From: Alkalihalobacillus pseudalcaliphilus
GTDB lineage: Bacteria; Bacillota; Bacilli; Bacillales; Bacillaceae_D
Reading direction: 5' to 3'
DNA: 64,000 nt
Assembly (NCBI RefSeq): GCF_028610675.1
Contig: NZ_JAQQWS010000013.1
Location: 16,167-80,166 of the forward strand
Made by a program: the position numbers and the translations under genes. Under the pieces are notes generated by a model. It was given only the letters and a program-made list of their open reading frames with translations. It was not told the origin of the DNA and searched no databases. The number at the start of each line of letters is the position of its first letter. The stretch's first letter is position 1. Shown in pieces: positions 8,807 to 17,065 of the stretch.

Positions 8807-10033
8807 TTAATGATTTAAAGCTTCTTCCAAGGTCTCAATGTTCTTTTTCATCATACTAAAATAGTCTTCGTCATTGTCCAAATCTTCTTGTGAGACGCTT
8901 TCCATATTCCTTAAAATTAAACTTTCAGCTCCAATTTCCGAACGAATTAATTCTGAAATCGTAGAGCTTACATTATTTTCGAATATAACATATTGAAGAT
9001 TATTTTCTTTTGCTACATTAACAAGTTCAACTAATTGTGCTTGAGAAGGTTCCTGAGTAGGAGATAACCCTAAAATACTTAACTGTTCCAAACCATATCT
9101 ATCCTCCCAATATCCGTATGCTGCATGCGAAACAATAATTTGATTGTGATCAGCCTTAGAAATGGTCTCAAGTAATTGTTGATCTAACTCTTCCAGTTTA
9201 GACTTTATTTGAATAAAGTTACCTTCAAAATATTCACTTTCGTCTGGAATCAGTTCAATCAACATTTTTTTAATTCTTTCTGCAATTTCAATACTTAAAA
9301 TAGGGTCTAAAAATACATGTGGATCTCCTATACCACTATCACCATCATGATTATCAATAATAACGGTCGCTATCTCAGACTCTGCCTTAATCTCATGATC
9401 ACTTCCAAATAGTACCGCTTTTATTTGCTGGCCGTTAACATTGGCTATCCCCGTATATTCGGAACCTTCTTGCCCTGACGCTACTTCCCACTCATCTTCC
9501 CCAGGCTCTCTCTTATACCAATGCCAATGGTCGTTTCCATTATTGTCCTCTATATTAGCCGTTAGCTTTATCTCATCTCCTGTATGGTAATGATGGGCTA
9601 CCCCTTCTAATGTAAAGGTTCCATGATCCACTATATGTTCCGAGGAGTTTTCAAGTGAGTGGGGTTCTCCCCTCAAATTAATTCCTTCTCCTGCAGCTAA
9701 GATATGTACAACTTCATCTTTAAGGCTGTCTTCTATTCTTTCTGCAAAGGGCTCCATCCCCACTCCGGAATAAATAAAAATATCAGACTCTGCAATATTT
9801 ACCATATCCTTCGACGTAGGCTCATACGTATGTGCATCTGCATTAGGCGGATATATGCTCTCTACCTCAACAAATTCTCCACCTATTTTTTCTGTAAAAT
9901 CAGCTAACGCATAAATAGATGTATATACTAATAAGGTCTCATCAGCTGTCATCCCCTCGTTTGACTCTTGAGATTGACAACCAATTAGTACAATTCCTAA
10001 TATAATCAATAATAATGATAACCTCTTTCTCAT
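8807..10033 (-). CDS. znuA: Zinc ABC transporter substrate-binding lipoprotein with an inserted HWHWY domain
   Basis: A cluster A-I zinc-binding protein (AdcA/ZnuA family, SBP_bac_9). Lipobox LIGC puts the lipid on Cys19. Likely zinc ligands are His68 (NADAHTYEP), His239 (GDPHVFLDP), the His of VSHAAYGYWEDR and a C-terminal acidic residue. Where relatives have a His-rich flexible loop, residues ~138-230 here form a separate ~90-residue beta-rich domain with AHHYHTGDEIKLTAN and HWHWYKREPGEDEW. The same domain occurs in the ZinT lipoprotein at 11859-12857. It faces the permease gene divergently across Zur boxes. Captures zinc outside the membrane. Confidence 0.9.
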   Translation of the reverse strand: MRKRLSLLLIILGIVLIGCQSQESNEGMTADETLLVYTSIYALADFTEKIGGEFVEVESIYPPNADAHTYEPTSKDMVNIAESDIFIYSGVGMEPFAERIEDSLKDEVVHILAAGEGINLRGEPHSLENSSEHIVDHGTFTLEGVAHHYHTGDEIKLTANIEDNNGNDHWHWYKREPGEDEWEVASGQEGSEYTGIANVNGQQIKAVLFGSDHEIKAESEIATVIIDNHDGDSGIGDPHVFLDPILSIEIAERIKKMLIELIPDESEYFEGNFIQIKSKLEELDQQLLETISKADHNQIIVSHAAYGYWEDRYGLEQLSILGLSPTQEPSQAQLVELVNVAKENNLQYVIFENNVSSTISELIRSEIGAESLILRNMESVSQEDLDNDEDYFSMMKKNIETLEEALNH

Positions 10034-10112
10034 ACTTCTCTCCTTTATAATTGATTTTGTTTAACCATTACTTTCGATTCACAATATGAGCTCTCCACTA
10101 ACACATAGTGAC

Positions 10113-10133
10113 AAATCGTAATTATTACGTTTT
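10113..10133. promoter_or_regulatory. Zur box in the znuA-znuB intergenic region (first site)
   Basis: The core TCGTAATTATTACG within AAA...TTTT is a nearly perfect palindrome of the Bacillus Zur-box type. It lies 80 bases upstream of the znuA start and so fits repression of znuA. Confidence 0.8.
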
Positions 10134-10218
10134 ATAATATCCTACAACATTTCTATCTGTCAATAAAAAATAATTTATTTACATACCTACTTACTTTAGG
10201 ATATACTACAAAACGACT

Positions 10219-10239
10219 TAATCGTAATAATAACTATTA
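10219..10239. promoter_or_regulatory. Probable second Zur box, before znuB
   Basis: TAATCGTAATAATAACTATT keeps one half-site fully and the other partly, 14 bases before the znuB start. A weaker operator controlling the permease gene is the likely reading. Confidence 0.55.
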
Positions 10240-10252
10240 AGAAGGTGTTGCT

Positions 10253-11104
10253 ATGTTAGATGTCTTTTTTCAATACGATTTTTTAAAAAATGCTTTATTT
10301 TCTGGATTACTAATTGGATTAATCGCACCTATGATTGGTGTTTTTCTTGTAGTAAAGAGAATGTCTTTAATTGCAGATGCATTATCTCACATCACATTAA
10401 CAGGTATTGCCTTTCACCTGCTTCTAGCTTCATTGATTGTCCCATTAGCAAACTATGATCCCATTTATATGGGCGTGCTCTTCTCAATTTTAGGGGCTAT
10501 TTTTATCGATAAGCTTCGAACAATCTATCGAAATTTTGAGGAATTATCCATTCCAATTACATTATCGTTAGGTGTTGGTTTAGGTGTGGTTTTTATCTCC
10601 ATAGCAAATGGGTTTAATACAGATCTCTTTGCTTATTTATTTGGAAGCATAGCCGCAGTTGGACAAAATGATTTAAATGTGGTTCTATTTGTTTCAATCT
10701 TCAGCATCATTGTTTTAATCATATTTTATAAAGAATGGCTTTTTTTAGCTTTTGATGTTGAACAAGCTATTACATCGGGGATTTCTAAACGTTGGTTAGA
10801 TTTACTTTTTACAATTGTTGTCGCACTTGTTATTGCTGCTGCCATGAGAATAGTAGGCATACTTCTCATTTCGGCTTTGATGACATTACCCGTATCAGCA
10901 GCCATACAATGGGCTAAAAGCTTTAAACAAATGTTTATTTATTCTGTCATTTTTGGGGAACTATCCGTTATTTTAGGGATTTTCTTAGGGTATCACTTTA
11001 GTTTAGCCCCAGGCGGTTCCATCGTAGTTGTAGCTGGGTTATTTTTATTAGGGAGTTTAGGTGCGAAGAAAATGTTAAGCAAGCTTCATGTCTACGCCCG
11101 TTAA
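10253..11104 (+). CDS. znuB: Zinc ABC transporter permease (ZnuB/AdcB family)
   Basis: A 283-residue ABC-3 permease with about eight or nine hydrophobic segments. The family features are LVVKRMSLIADALSHITLTG near residue 33-53 and the cytoplasmic coupling region VEQAITSGISKRWLDLLF. ATG start after AAGAAGG. It transports zinc delivered by the divergently encoded lipoprotein. Unusually, no ATPase gene (znuC/adcC) lies in this cluster, although the permease needs one. Terminator directly at its stop codon. Confidence 0.92.
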   Translation: MLDVFFQYDFLKNALFSGLLIGLIAPMIGVFLVVKRMSLIADALSHITLTGIAFHLLLASLIVPLANYDPIYMGVLFSILGAIFIDKLRTIYRNFEELSIPITLSLGVGLGVVFISIANGFNTDLFAYLFGSIAAVGQNDLNVVLFVSIFSIIVLIIFYKEWLFLAFDVEQAITSGISKRWLDLLFTIVVALVIAAAMRIVGILLISALMTLPVSAAIQWAKSFKQMFIYSVIFGELSVILGIFLGYHFSLAPGGSIVVVAGLFLLGSLGAKKMLSKLHVYAR

Positions 11105-11125
11105 TTATGCCTTTAACGGGTTTTT
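11097..11125 (+). terminator. Intrinsic terminator of znuB
   Basis: CCCGTTAA (11097-11104) pairs with TTAACGGG (11113-11120), followed by five T. The left arm includes the znuB stop codon. Confidence 0.8.
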
Positions 11126-11146
11126 AGTAGATAATCTTTGAAATAA

Positions 11147-11178
11147 AAAACCTCATAACATTGAATTAAGTTATGAGG
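11147..11178 (-). terminator. Intrinsic terminator of zur
   Basis: CCTCATAAC and GTTATGAGG form the stem; on the minus strand the hairpin is followed by TTTTTTATTT. It lies 20 bases after the zur stop codon. Confidence 0.8.
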
Positions 11179-11197
11179 CTTCTATTCTTATTTTAAA

Positions 11198-11629
11198 CTA
11201 TATACCTTGACACTCTTCACAAACTCCATACACTTCAAATCGATGGTTCAAAATTTTAAAGTTTCCAGGTAATTGTAATTCCTTTCCCATCGGACAGAAT
11301 TCAAAATGCAACGTCTTTTCACAACTTAAACAGATTAAATGATGATGATGATGAGTCGTGCAGTTTTCCCTAAACTTCAATCCATCTTCCATAAAATAAA
11401 AATGTTCCAATATCCCCATCTCACTTAAGATGCGAAGGTTTCGATATACTGTATCTAAACTAACACTAGGATACTTATTAGACATTTTTTCATAGACGTC
11501 TTTTGGTGATAAGTATCCATCATGATCGATAAAAATCTGAGCTAATGTTTTTCTCTGTTCCGTTATTCGCCAGCCATTTCGAGACATAACTTGAACCATT
11601 TCACTCAATTTAGTTTGACCTTCTAACAA
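11198..11629 (-). CDS. zur: Fur-family zinc uptake regulator Zur
   Basis: A 143-residue Fur-family repressor: winged helix in the N-terminal half (ITEQRKTLAQIF, SLDTVYRNLRILSEMGIL), then a His-rich TTHHHHHLICL hinge and two CxxC pairs (CLSCEK and CEECQG) for structural zinc. Assignment to Zur rather than Fur or PerR rests on context: it lies inside the zinc cluster with Zur-type boxes. TTG start. It would bind the boxes at 8777, 10113, 10219 and 12878 when zinc is available and so shut the regulon down. Confidence 0.88.
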   Translation of the reverse strand: MLEGQTKLSEMVQVMSRNGWRITEQRKTLAQIFIDHDGYLSPKDVYEKMSNKYPSVSLDTVYRNLRILSEMGILEHFYFMEDGLKFRENCTTHHHHHLICLSCEKTLHFEFCPMGKELQLPGNFKILNHRFEVYGVCEECQGI

Positions 11630-11769
11630 TTTTATCCGTCCCTTTCTATACTCTTATGTTTATATGTATTTTATCAACAAAATAAATGTTTGTCATATGT
11701 GTAAAAAAACCATTGGTAATTTCTAAATATGCTATGACACCTTACGTTCATTAACATGACAACAGAAAT

Positions 11770-11809
11770 AGCGACTCATTTATCCTTTGTTTAGAATAAA
11801 TAAGTCGCT
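11770..11809. terminator. Hairpin between zur and the ZinT lipoprotein gene
   Basis: AGCGACTCATTTAT pairs with ATAAATAAGTCGCT around a 12-base loop. No long T-run follows on either strand, so it is only a possible terminator of the ZinT gene on the minus strand. Confidence 0.4.
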
Positions 11810-11858
11810 ACGTCATTTTACCACATAATTAATTAAGAAAAGGTCACTATTTCATTAT

Positions 11859-12857
11859 TTAATGAGCAATCATCTCATGAATAATCTCATCTGCACTCAG
11901 TTCAGAAGGATAATAAGTTGGCCAATTCGTAACTTCATCTAATAATTCCTCACGGTCATCACCCCAATACAAATGAAAATGATGTGATTTAGTAGGAAAA
12001 ATAATATGATCACTAAACTGGATAAATTGTGGAAGTTTGGTAGTATCCCCATTTAATTTAAATATATATCTAACACCTCTATTACCTGCTTCATAGGTTA
12101 GAACCTCATATCCATCATAAACATATTCGCCCGAAAGCTCTTCTCCATTTTCGTAAAATATCACCTGATTACCTTCAATAACGATTCGTTCGACGTCTGT
12201 CTCATAACCAATCGTATAATACTCTTTATACTCTTCAGTAGTCATATCACCATGCTCTGCTTTATGTGAGAAAACTTCATCTAATTGATCAGCTTGTAGA
12301 TATGGATATACCGATTGCCAGTCTCCTTCCCAATCAGAAAGTGTCCGATCCTCTATTTGACTATCTTCAAAATATCCTTGATAAATCTTTTCTTGTTCTT
12401 CATCATGGTCATGTCCATGGTGCCCATGATGATCATCAATAGTTATCACCACTGGAGCGGACTGCACAAAAGGTTCATGATCATCATTAAACAGAACTGC
12501 TTTAATTTCTTGACCGTCGACTTCAGCCTCACCGATGTAATGAATATCACCGTGCTCAGGTACAGTTACCCACTCTTGTTCACCTGGCTCTCGCGTATAC
12601 CAATGCCAATGCTCAAATTCCGTCTCTTCTTCAAAGTTAGCTGTAAGTTCAATTACATCACCAGTATGATAATGATCCGCTAGTCCTAGAATAGTAACAT
12701 CCTCTGGAGCTTCTTGTTCATGGCTGTGGTCATGATCATCATGTTGTTCATGCTCATTTGTTTCTTCTTCTTGAGAATTGTCCTCGTTGGAATCAACTGC
12801 TTGGCACCCCACCAATAATAAAAAGCTTAAAAATAGTACTCCTAAATTCTTTCTCAA
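11859..12857 (-). CDS. ZinT-domain zinc-binding lipoprotein with N-terminal HWHWY domain
   Basis: Lipobox LVGC gives lipidated Cys18. A His/Glu-rich stretch (HEQHDDHDHSHEQ, residues 36-48) follows, then a ~85-residue domain (57-142: DHYHTGDVIELTAN, HWHWYTREPGEQEW) shared with the zinc-binding lipoprotein, then DDHHGHHGHDHD. The ZinT (YodA) domain covers ~155-332 with SDWEGDWQSVYPYL and SHHFHLYWGDDREEL. In streptococci the ZinT domain is fused to AdcA; here the two are separate lipoproteins that share the extra domain. TTG start after GGAGAGG; a Zur box lies 20 bases upstream. Role: zinc capture at the surface. Confidence 0.9.
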   Translation of the reverse strand: MRKNLGVLFLSFLLLVGCQAVDSNEDNSQEEETNEHEQHDDHDHSHEQEAPEDVTILGLADHYHTGDVIELTANFEEETEFEHWHWYTREPGEQEWVTVPEHGDIHYIGEAEVDGQEIKAVLFNDDHEPFVQSAPVVITIDDHHGHHGHDHDEEQEKIYQGYFEDSQIEDRTLSDWEGDWQSVYPYLQADQLDEVFSHKAEHGDMTTEEYKEYYTIGYETDVERIVIEGNQVIFYENGEELSGEYVYDGYEVLTYEAGNRGVRYIFKLNGDTTKLPQFIQFSDHIIFPTKSHHFHLYWGDDREELLDEVTNWPTYYPSELSADEIIHEMIAH

Positions 12858-12877
12858 TGAATTCCTCTCCTTTTAAC

Positions 12878-12898
12878 TAATCGTAATTATTACGATCA
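12878..12898. promoter_or_regulatory. Zur box upstream of the ZinT lipoprotein gene
   Basis: ATCGTAATTATTACGAT at its centre is a perfect palindrome, the best Zur-box match in the window, 20 bases before the TTG start. Confidence 0.85.
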
Positions 12899-12997
12899 AA
12901 TACTATCATGTAACTTTTAATATTGCAACATCACTTTTTATTTTATTTAAAATAGGCAGTGGCTAAAAAATAGTTAAACAAATAGTAGAATTGAACC

Positions 12998-13078
12998 GGC
13001 AATCAATTAGTGGAGTACATCGATACCTCAGATAATGGTACATGTAATGGTTATTGGGAGTATCCTGATATAAGATAG
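12998..13078 (+). pseudogene. Duplicated, decayed 3' end of the xylanase CBM36 module
   Basis: These 81 bases align without gaps to 5101-5181, the last 26 codons and stop of xynJ, with 14 mismatches by hand count (~83% identity). The reading frame and the stop are kept: it would read QLVEYIDTSDNGTCNGYWEY then PDIR and stop, against QLVELIVTSDNGTWDAYLDY LDIR in xynJ. No start or upstream module is found. It is a remnant of a second CBM36 protein gene lost by deletion. Confidence 0.75.
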
Positions 13079-13139
13079 ATAGATGGATGAATATGAACTT
13101 CTAGCTCGATGCTTTTTATTAAATCTTGTATAAATAGTA

Positions 13140-13170
13140 ACCCCCTATTCTCTACTCAAGAATAGGGGGT
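13140..13170. terminator. Strong hairpin after the CBM36 remnant
   Basis: ACCCCCTATTCT pairs perfectly with AGAATAGGGGGT around a 7-base loop. No T-run on the plus strand; it may be the left-over terminator of the lost gene. Confidence 0.45.
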
Positions 13171-13193
13171 ATCGGTATCTGTTTTCAAATCTA

Positions 13194-13244
13194 TTATCTT
13201 ACCGTAGCTTGTCCACCATCAACAGGGAGTAATTGTCCAATATC
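13194..13244 (-). pseudogene. C-terminal scrap of a short-chain dehydrogenase gene
   Basis: The minus strand reads DIGQLLPVDGGQATVR and stop. GQxLPVDGG is the typical C-terminal end of SDR-family reductases. A stop codon lies immediately upstream in frame, so only this tail remains. The gap 12899-13401 therefore consists of two gene scraps and a hairpin. Confidence 0.55.
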
Positions 13245-13401
13245 TTATTTTGTAGAGGAAAAGTAATAGTTTATATAGCGATTAATAAAGATATTAAGCC
13301 TATACCATTAGACAAGTTTACCCACTCTTGTCGTACTACCTATATATAAAACAATAGCGTTAAACCTCAGAGGCTTAACGCTAGGGCATTCTGTTCACCT
13401 T

Positions 13402-14199
13402 TCAAATCCAGTCTTCCCCATGTTTCCGAATGAACTCGATCTCCTTTGCATAATGATCGCGTTCGCCCTTGTCGATCATCTTTTGAAAAGCCGGGTTACC
13501 TTCATTGGCTTTCCTTTGCATCGTTTCACATAATCCTTCAAGCCTTAGTATGACCATCTCTAAGAAACCTGTTTCCAATCCAGCTATGCCATAGGATTCA
13601 AAAAATAACTTAACTCTTTGTTTGATACGCTCAGCATCTTTGGTTGGCTCATAATAAACCGTTTCAAATGTTTCAGTATGCCAAAGTCTGCTTAAGGGAA
13701 CGCATGTATAAAGAGTATATGCTATATCCCAAAGTCTAGGACCAGGAGCAGCATGATCAAAATCAATAATCCCTACCGGCTTTTCATGGTTAAATATAAT
13801 ATTATAAACAGCGAAATCATTGTGACATAGCACCTCAATTGGCTCAGGCGTATGGTCGATTGGTTTCCAATTTTCTTCGAACGGGAAGTCCCTCACAGCA
13901 TCATGATAGAGGCGCAGCATTTTTGCTACCTCTGTTAAAGCATCATTAGACCACATATATTTCTTTAAAGGATAATGACCCGTTTCTCCTTCAATGAATG
14001 ATATAATTTCTCTATTCCTTTCATCCATTCCTAAAAACCTCGGTGCGTAATTGAAGCCTTTGTGTTCTAAATGCTTTAATAACTTATGAATTTTTGGACT
14101 ATCTTCGTTCATATCTCGTCGTACAGTATCTCCTACCCGATAGACATTGGTGACATTCCCACCTGATAGTTTTTCTTCGTTTTCATGTTGATCGTCCAT
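13402..14199 (-). CDS. Aminoglycoside phosphotransferase (APH)-family kinase
   Basis: A 265-residue protein-kinase-fold small-molecule kinase. Catalytic loop LCHNDFAVYNIIF (HxDxxxxN, with Asn in place of one usual residue) and metal-binding DFD in VGIIDFDHAAPGPRLWDIAY are present. The N-terminal SGGNVTNVYRVGDTVRR replaces a canonical glycine-rich loop. The family includes APH, choline kinase and many enzymes of unknown substrate, so antibiotic resistance is not implied. A truncated homologous copy lies at 31757-31912. ATG start after AGGGGGG. Confidence 0.8.
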   Translation of the reverse strand: MDDQHENEEKLSGGNVTNVYRVGDTVRRDMNEDSPKIHKLLKHLEHKGFNYAPRFLGMDERNREIISFIEGETGHYPLKKYMWSNDALTEVAKMLRLYHDAVRDFPFEENWKPIDHTPEPIEVLCHNDFAVYNIIFNHEKPVGIIDFDHAAPGPRLWDIAYTLYTCVPLSRLWHTETFETVYYEPTKDAERIKQRVKLFFESYGIAGLETGFLEMVILRLEGLCETMQRKANEGNPAFQKMIDKGERDHYAKEIEFIRKHGEDWI

Positions 14200-14600
14200 G
14201 AAACCCCCCCTATATAGGGATTTTATGTAAGTTTTAATAGAGATGTATTTTTACCTATCAATAAAAAGCACATACTCAAAGGTATCTGCCTGGTAATAGG
14301 AATCGAATTGTCCACACCATAAAATCCCTTGAATGATTTAAGATAGACAAATAAACGTATCCTCAGCAAATAAGGACCGAATTGTCTTCATCTAATTAAA
14401 GAATCATTTCAAGGTATTCCACATATATAGTCTAGATTCCCCTCTCTTTTACATCTCTCATCAATCATATAAAATAGAAGTCTAACAGTCAAGATAAACA
14501 TCCAAACATTGGTTACACTAATAAAAATTGGATTAATAACCATACAATAGTATTCACTATCAATAATAATGTTTTTCCAGTCCACATTTCACCTCCACCC

Positions 14601-14945
14601 ATTATATGTCCGACTTGTGAGGGTGATACGGTCTGCCATGAAAAGAAATGTCGCCTCTTTCGACATGGCTATGCTCGGCACATTGGTATTCTTTGAATCG
14701 AAGAACTAGATGTACCTCGCCAAAGATGTAAAGCATGTGGATTTACTTTCACTCATGACTATGGATTATTGCTTGTCCGTTCATCAAGGAAGCCTTTCGC
14801 CTCGACATCGTCAAGCGGTGTCATGGTCGCTCTATTGAAAGATGTGGCAGACGAATATCAACTTCCTTACTCAACTGTTGCGTGTTGGTTTTATGGATAT
14901 GGAGCTGACCTTTTAGTAACCGATAGGCAGCTTTGCCCATGTTAG
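14601..14945 (+). pseudogene. ISL3-like transposase remnant
   Basis: The frame reads ICPTCEGDTVCHEK then, after one in-frame TGA, IEELDVPRQRCKACGFTFTH and onward through LPYSTVACWFYGYG. Paired CxxC motifs followed by a helix-turn-helix match the N-terminal zinc ribbon of ISL3-family transposases. The catalytic part is missing and one stop interrupts the frame, so it is inactive. The region 14200-14600 before it shows nothing I can name. Confidence 0.65.
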
Positions 14946-14963
14946 CTTCCTCCATTTACACTA

Positions 14964-15527
14964 TCACTTTATTAGTGAGTAAATACAAATGTCAGTTAGC
15001 TTGTTACCGTCTGCGGTTAAATCTTCATTTCTTAGCGTTCCTTCTAATTCAAACCCAAGCCTCTCTGGGATTGAACGACTTTTATAATTGGTTGATTCAC
15101 ATCTTATTCCTATCCTCCTAAATTTAAGTTGTTGAAAGCCTAGTTCTATTAGCTCTTTAACCGCTTCTGTCATATATCCATTACCAGCAAATGGCGAGTT
15201 CATCCAATAACCAATCTCACACTTAGAAATCTCCCAATCAATTGCGTGAAGGCTAGCAGTTCCAATAAATTCATTAGTATCCTTAAGAAAAATAAGATAA
15301 CGTAAGCTCTTCCTTTTCAAAAAATCGATATGAGCCTTTCTCAGGAGAATTTCTGTTTCTTCTAAAGTAGGCGTTGTTTGGAATAGACTCAACCATTGCT
15401 TTAGCTCATGAATTGAGTCCCTGACAGCTAGGTATACGACATCGCCATCAGTAGCTTGAAGTGGTGCTCGAAGGAATAATCTATCTGTTTCTAATTGTAA
15501 CGGAACATCTACTAACATTGGATTCAT
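14964..15527 (-). CDS. GNAT-family N-acetyltransferase, RimJ/RimL type
   Basis: A 187-residue protein with LETDRLFLRAPL at the start, EFIGTASLHAIDWEISKCEI, the acetyl-CoA-binding stretch YWMNSPFAGNGYMTEAVKEL near residue 105-124, and the C-terminal CESTNYKSRSIPERLGFELE motif of RimJ/RimL-like enzymes. Such enzymes acetylate alpha-amino groups of ribosomal proteins or small substrates; the substrate here is unknown. ATG start after AAAGGGG. It stands alone. Confidence 0.87.
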   Translation of the reverse strand: MNPMLVDVPLQLETDRLFLRAPLQATDGDVVYLAVRDSIHELKQWLSLFQTTPTLEETEILLRKAHIDFLKRKSLRYLIFLKDTNEFIGTASLHAIDWEISKCEIGYWMNSPFAGNGYMTEAVKELIELGFQQLKFRRIGIRCESTNYKSRSIPERLGFELEGTLRNEDLTADGNKLTDICIYSLIK

Positions 15528-15819
15528 ATAATTGCCCCTTTCTTGAAGTTATGGCTTTTTTTATTTACCCTGTTGAGCTTTTTAGTTCAATAACTTCTAC
15601 AAGAAAGGATGCTTCTCCTTCTTTCACATAGGCAACCCGTTTTTAGCATCACTGTTGCCAGATTAGAAGATATGCATTCCCTAAAAGATAAAATGAAAAA
15701 AATTGCAGATATGGGAACTTAAAGGTTAGTTTGTGGTATCTTTATGTAATAAGGAAAATGGACATTTTTGTTAACTTCGATATAAAATGAGGATATGATT
15801 CAATGAAGGTATGGGTGTA

Positions 15820-17013
15820 ATGGATATACAAACATTATGGGGTTTAAGGGTTCAGGAATTTTATAAAAAGATGTTCAAATACTATTCAATCATTGGTGCA
15901 AATGTTGTTTACTTTTTTCTGATCATTAGTAGTATCTTTCTTTATTATTTTCATTTATTTCTTCAGTGGATACCTCCCCAAATATCTGTTGAAGTAATCT
16001 TATCATTATTTGTAGGCTTTATTTTAATACGGACAAAAGTACGGACTTTTGTTAAAAGGGCAGATATACACTTTTTGTTGCCCTTAGAATGGCGATTAAG
16101 GCCCTATTTTATTAAATCCCTTATATATAGTTTTGTGATTGATGTGATTAAATTGGTCGGTTTCATCACGTTTTTTGTATCCCTATTTTTGCACACAACA
16201 CATATAAATCTTCTTTTTCTTTGCTTTATAATAGGGATGGCTGCTTATAACGTTTTAATGAAATGGATTGAACAATGGTTAGCGAACCATGTACAACTTG
16301 TGTTACATAGGTTAAATAGGTTTTTTCTCATCTGTTTTATGTGTTATTTCTTGTTTAAAAATGAGTGGCTTTATGCCCTTATATTAATGAGTATAAATTT
16401 CGTCTATTTACTTTACTTTATAAGGAAAAAAAGAAATTTGAATTGGCAGTGGCAAATAGATGAGGAAGAAAGTGCTTTATTAAGAAATTTTAAATTTATT
16501 AACTTTTTCATAGATGTCCCTAATCTTAAACGCTCTTTTCGGAGTAGACGATTACTCACAATGCTTCTGCGAAGGAGTATCCCGCATAATCGGAGTAATA
16601 CATTCGTATATTTATACTCACACTTATTTGTTAGATACAATGATTACTTTTACCTTTATTTAAGATTGACTGTCATTGGACTATTTGTTAATTATGCGAT
16701 GCCAGCAAGTGGTTGGATCATTAATCTCCTCATTTTATTTATGACTGGATTTCAAGTAATTCCTTTACAACATGAACTAAAAGAAAATGTATTACTTTAT
16801 CCAATTTCCAAATCGCAGATCAAAGATTCTTTCTTAAAGTTTGTCTTGCTCATACTATATACGCAATTTTTTCTTCTATATTTCGCCATGTTTTTGCTTA
16901 CTTTTACTGCTAATTTATTCAATCTTGTAATCGGATGTTTATTTGTTTATGGATTTGTCTATTTTTTCATATCAAAGAAAGTCAATGTCTTAGGGAATAC
17001 CTTTCCCGAATAG
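15820..17013 (+). CDS. EcsB-like ABC transporter membrane protein
   Basis: A 397-residue polytopic membrane protein (about nine hydrophobic segments) with the cytoplasmic FVKRADIHFLLPLEWRL motif found in EcsB-type permeases. The start at 15820 is preferred over an ATG at 15811 because the latter sits almost on the AAGG. In B. subtilis EcsB works with the ATPase EcsA; no ATPase gene is adjacent here, so this may be an orphan paralogue that uses another ATPase. An alpha/beta hydrolase gene follows after 52 bases. Confidence 0.75.
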   Translation: MDIQTLWGLRVQEFYKKMFKYYSIIGANVVYFFLIISSIFLYYFHLFLQWIPPQISVEVILSLFVGFILIRTKVRTFVKRADIHFLLPLEWRLRPYFIKSLIYSFVIDVIKLVGFITFFVSLFLHTTHINLLFLCFIIGMAAYNVLMKWIEQWLANHVQLVLHRLNRFFLICFMCYFLFKNEWLYALILMSINFVYLLYFIRKKRNLNWQWQIDEEESALLRNFKFINFFIDVPNLKRSFRSRRLLTMLLRRSIPHNRSNTFVYLYSHLFVRYNDYFYLYLRLTVIGLFVNYAMPASGWIINLLILFMTGFQVIPLQHELKENVLLYPISKSQIKDSFLKFVLLILYTQFFLLYFAMFLLTFTANLFNLVIGCLFVYGFVYFFISKKVNVLGNTFPE

Positions 17014-17065
17014 CTTGGTTTCACCTTACAAGGAATATCCTTTAATAGAGGAAAGGAGCGTGCTT

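Noticed and set aside
13402..14199. Calling the APH-family kinase an antibiotic resistance gene
   Set aside because: The family includes many kinases for other small molecules, and nothing in the context points to aminoglycosides.
15528..15810. Short frame ending ARLEDMHSLKDKMKKIADMG upstream of the EcsB-like gene
   Set aside because: It looks like a gene tail but is too short to assign, and no start or family could be supported.
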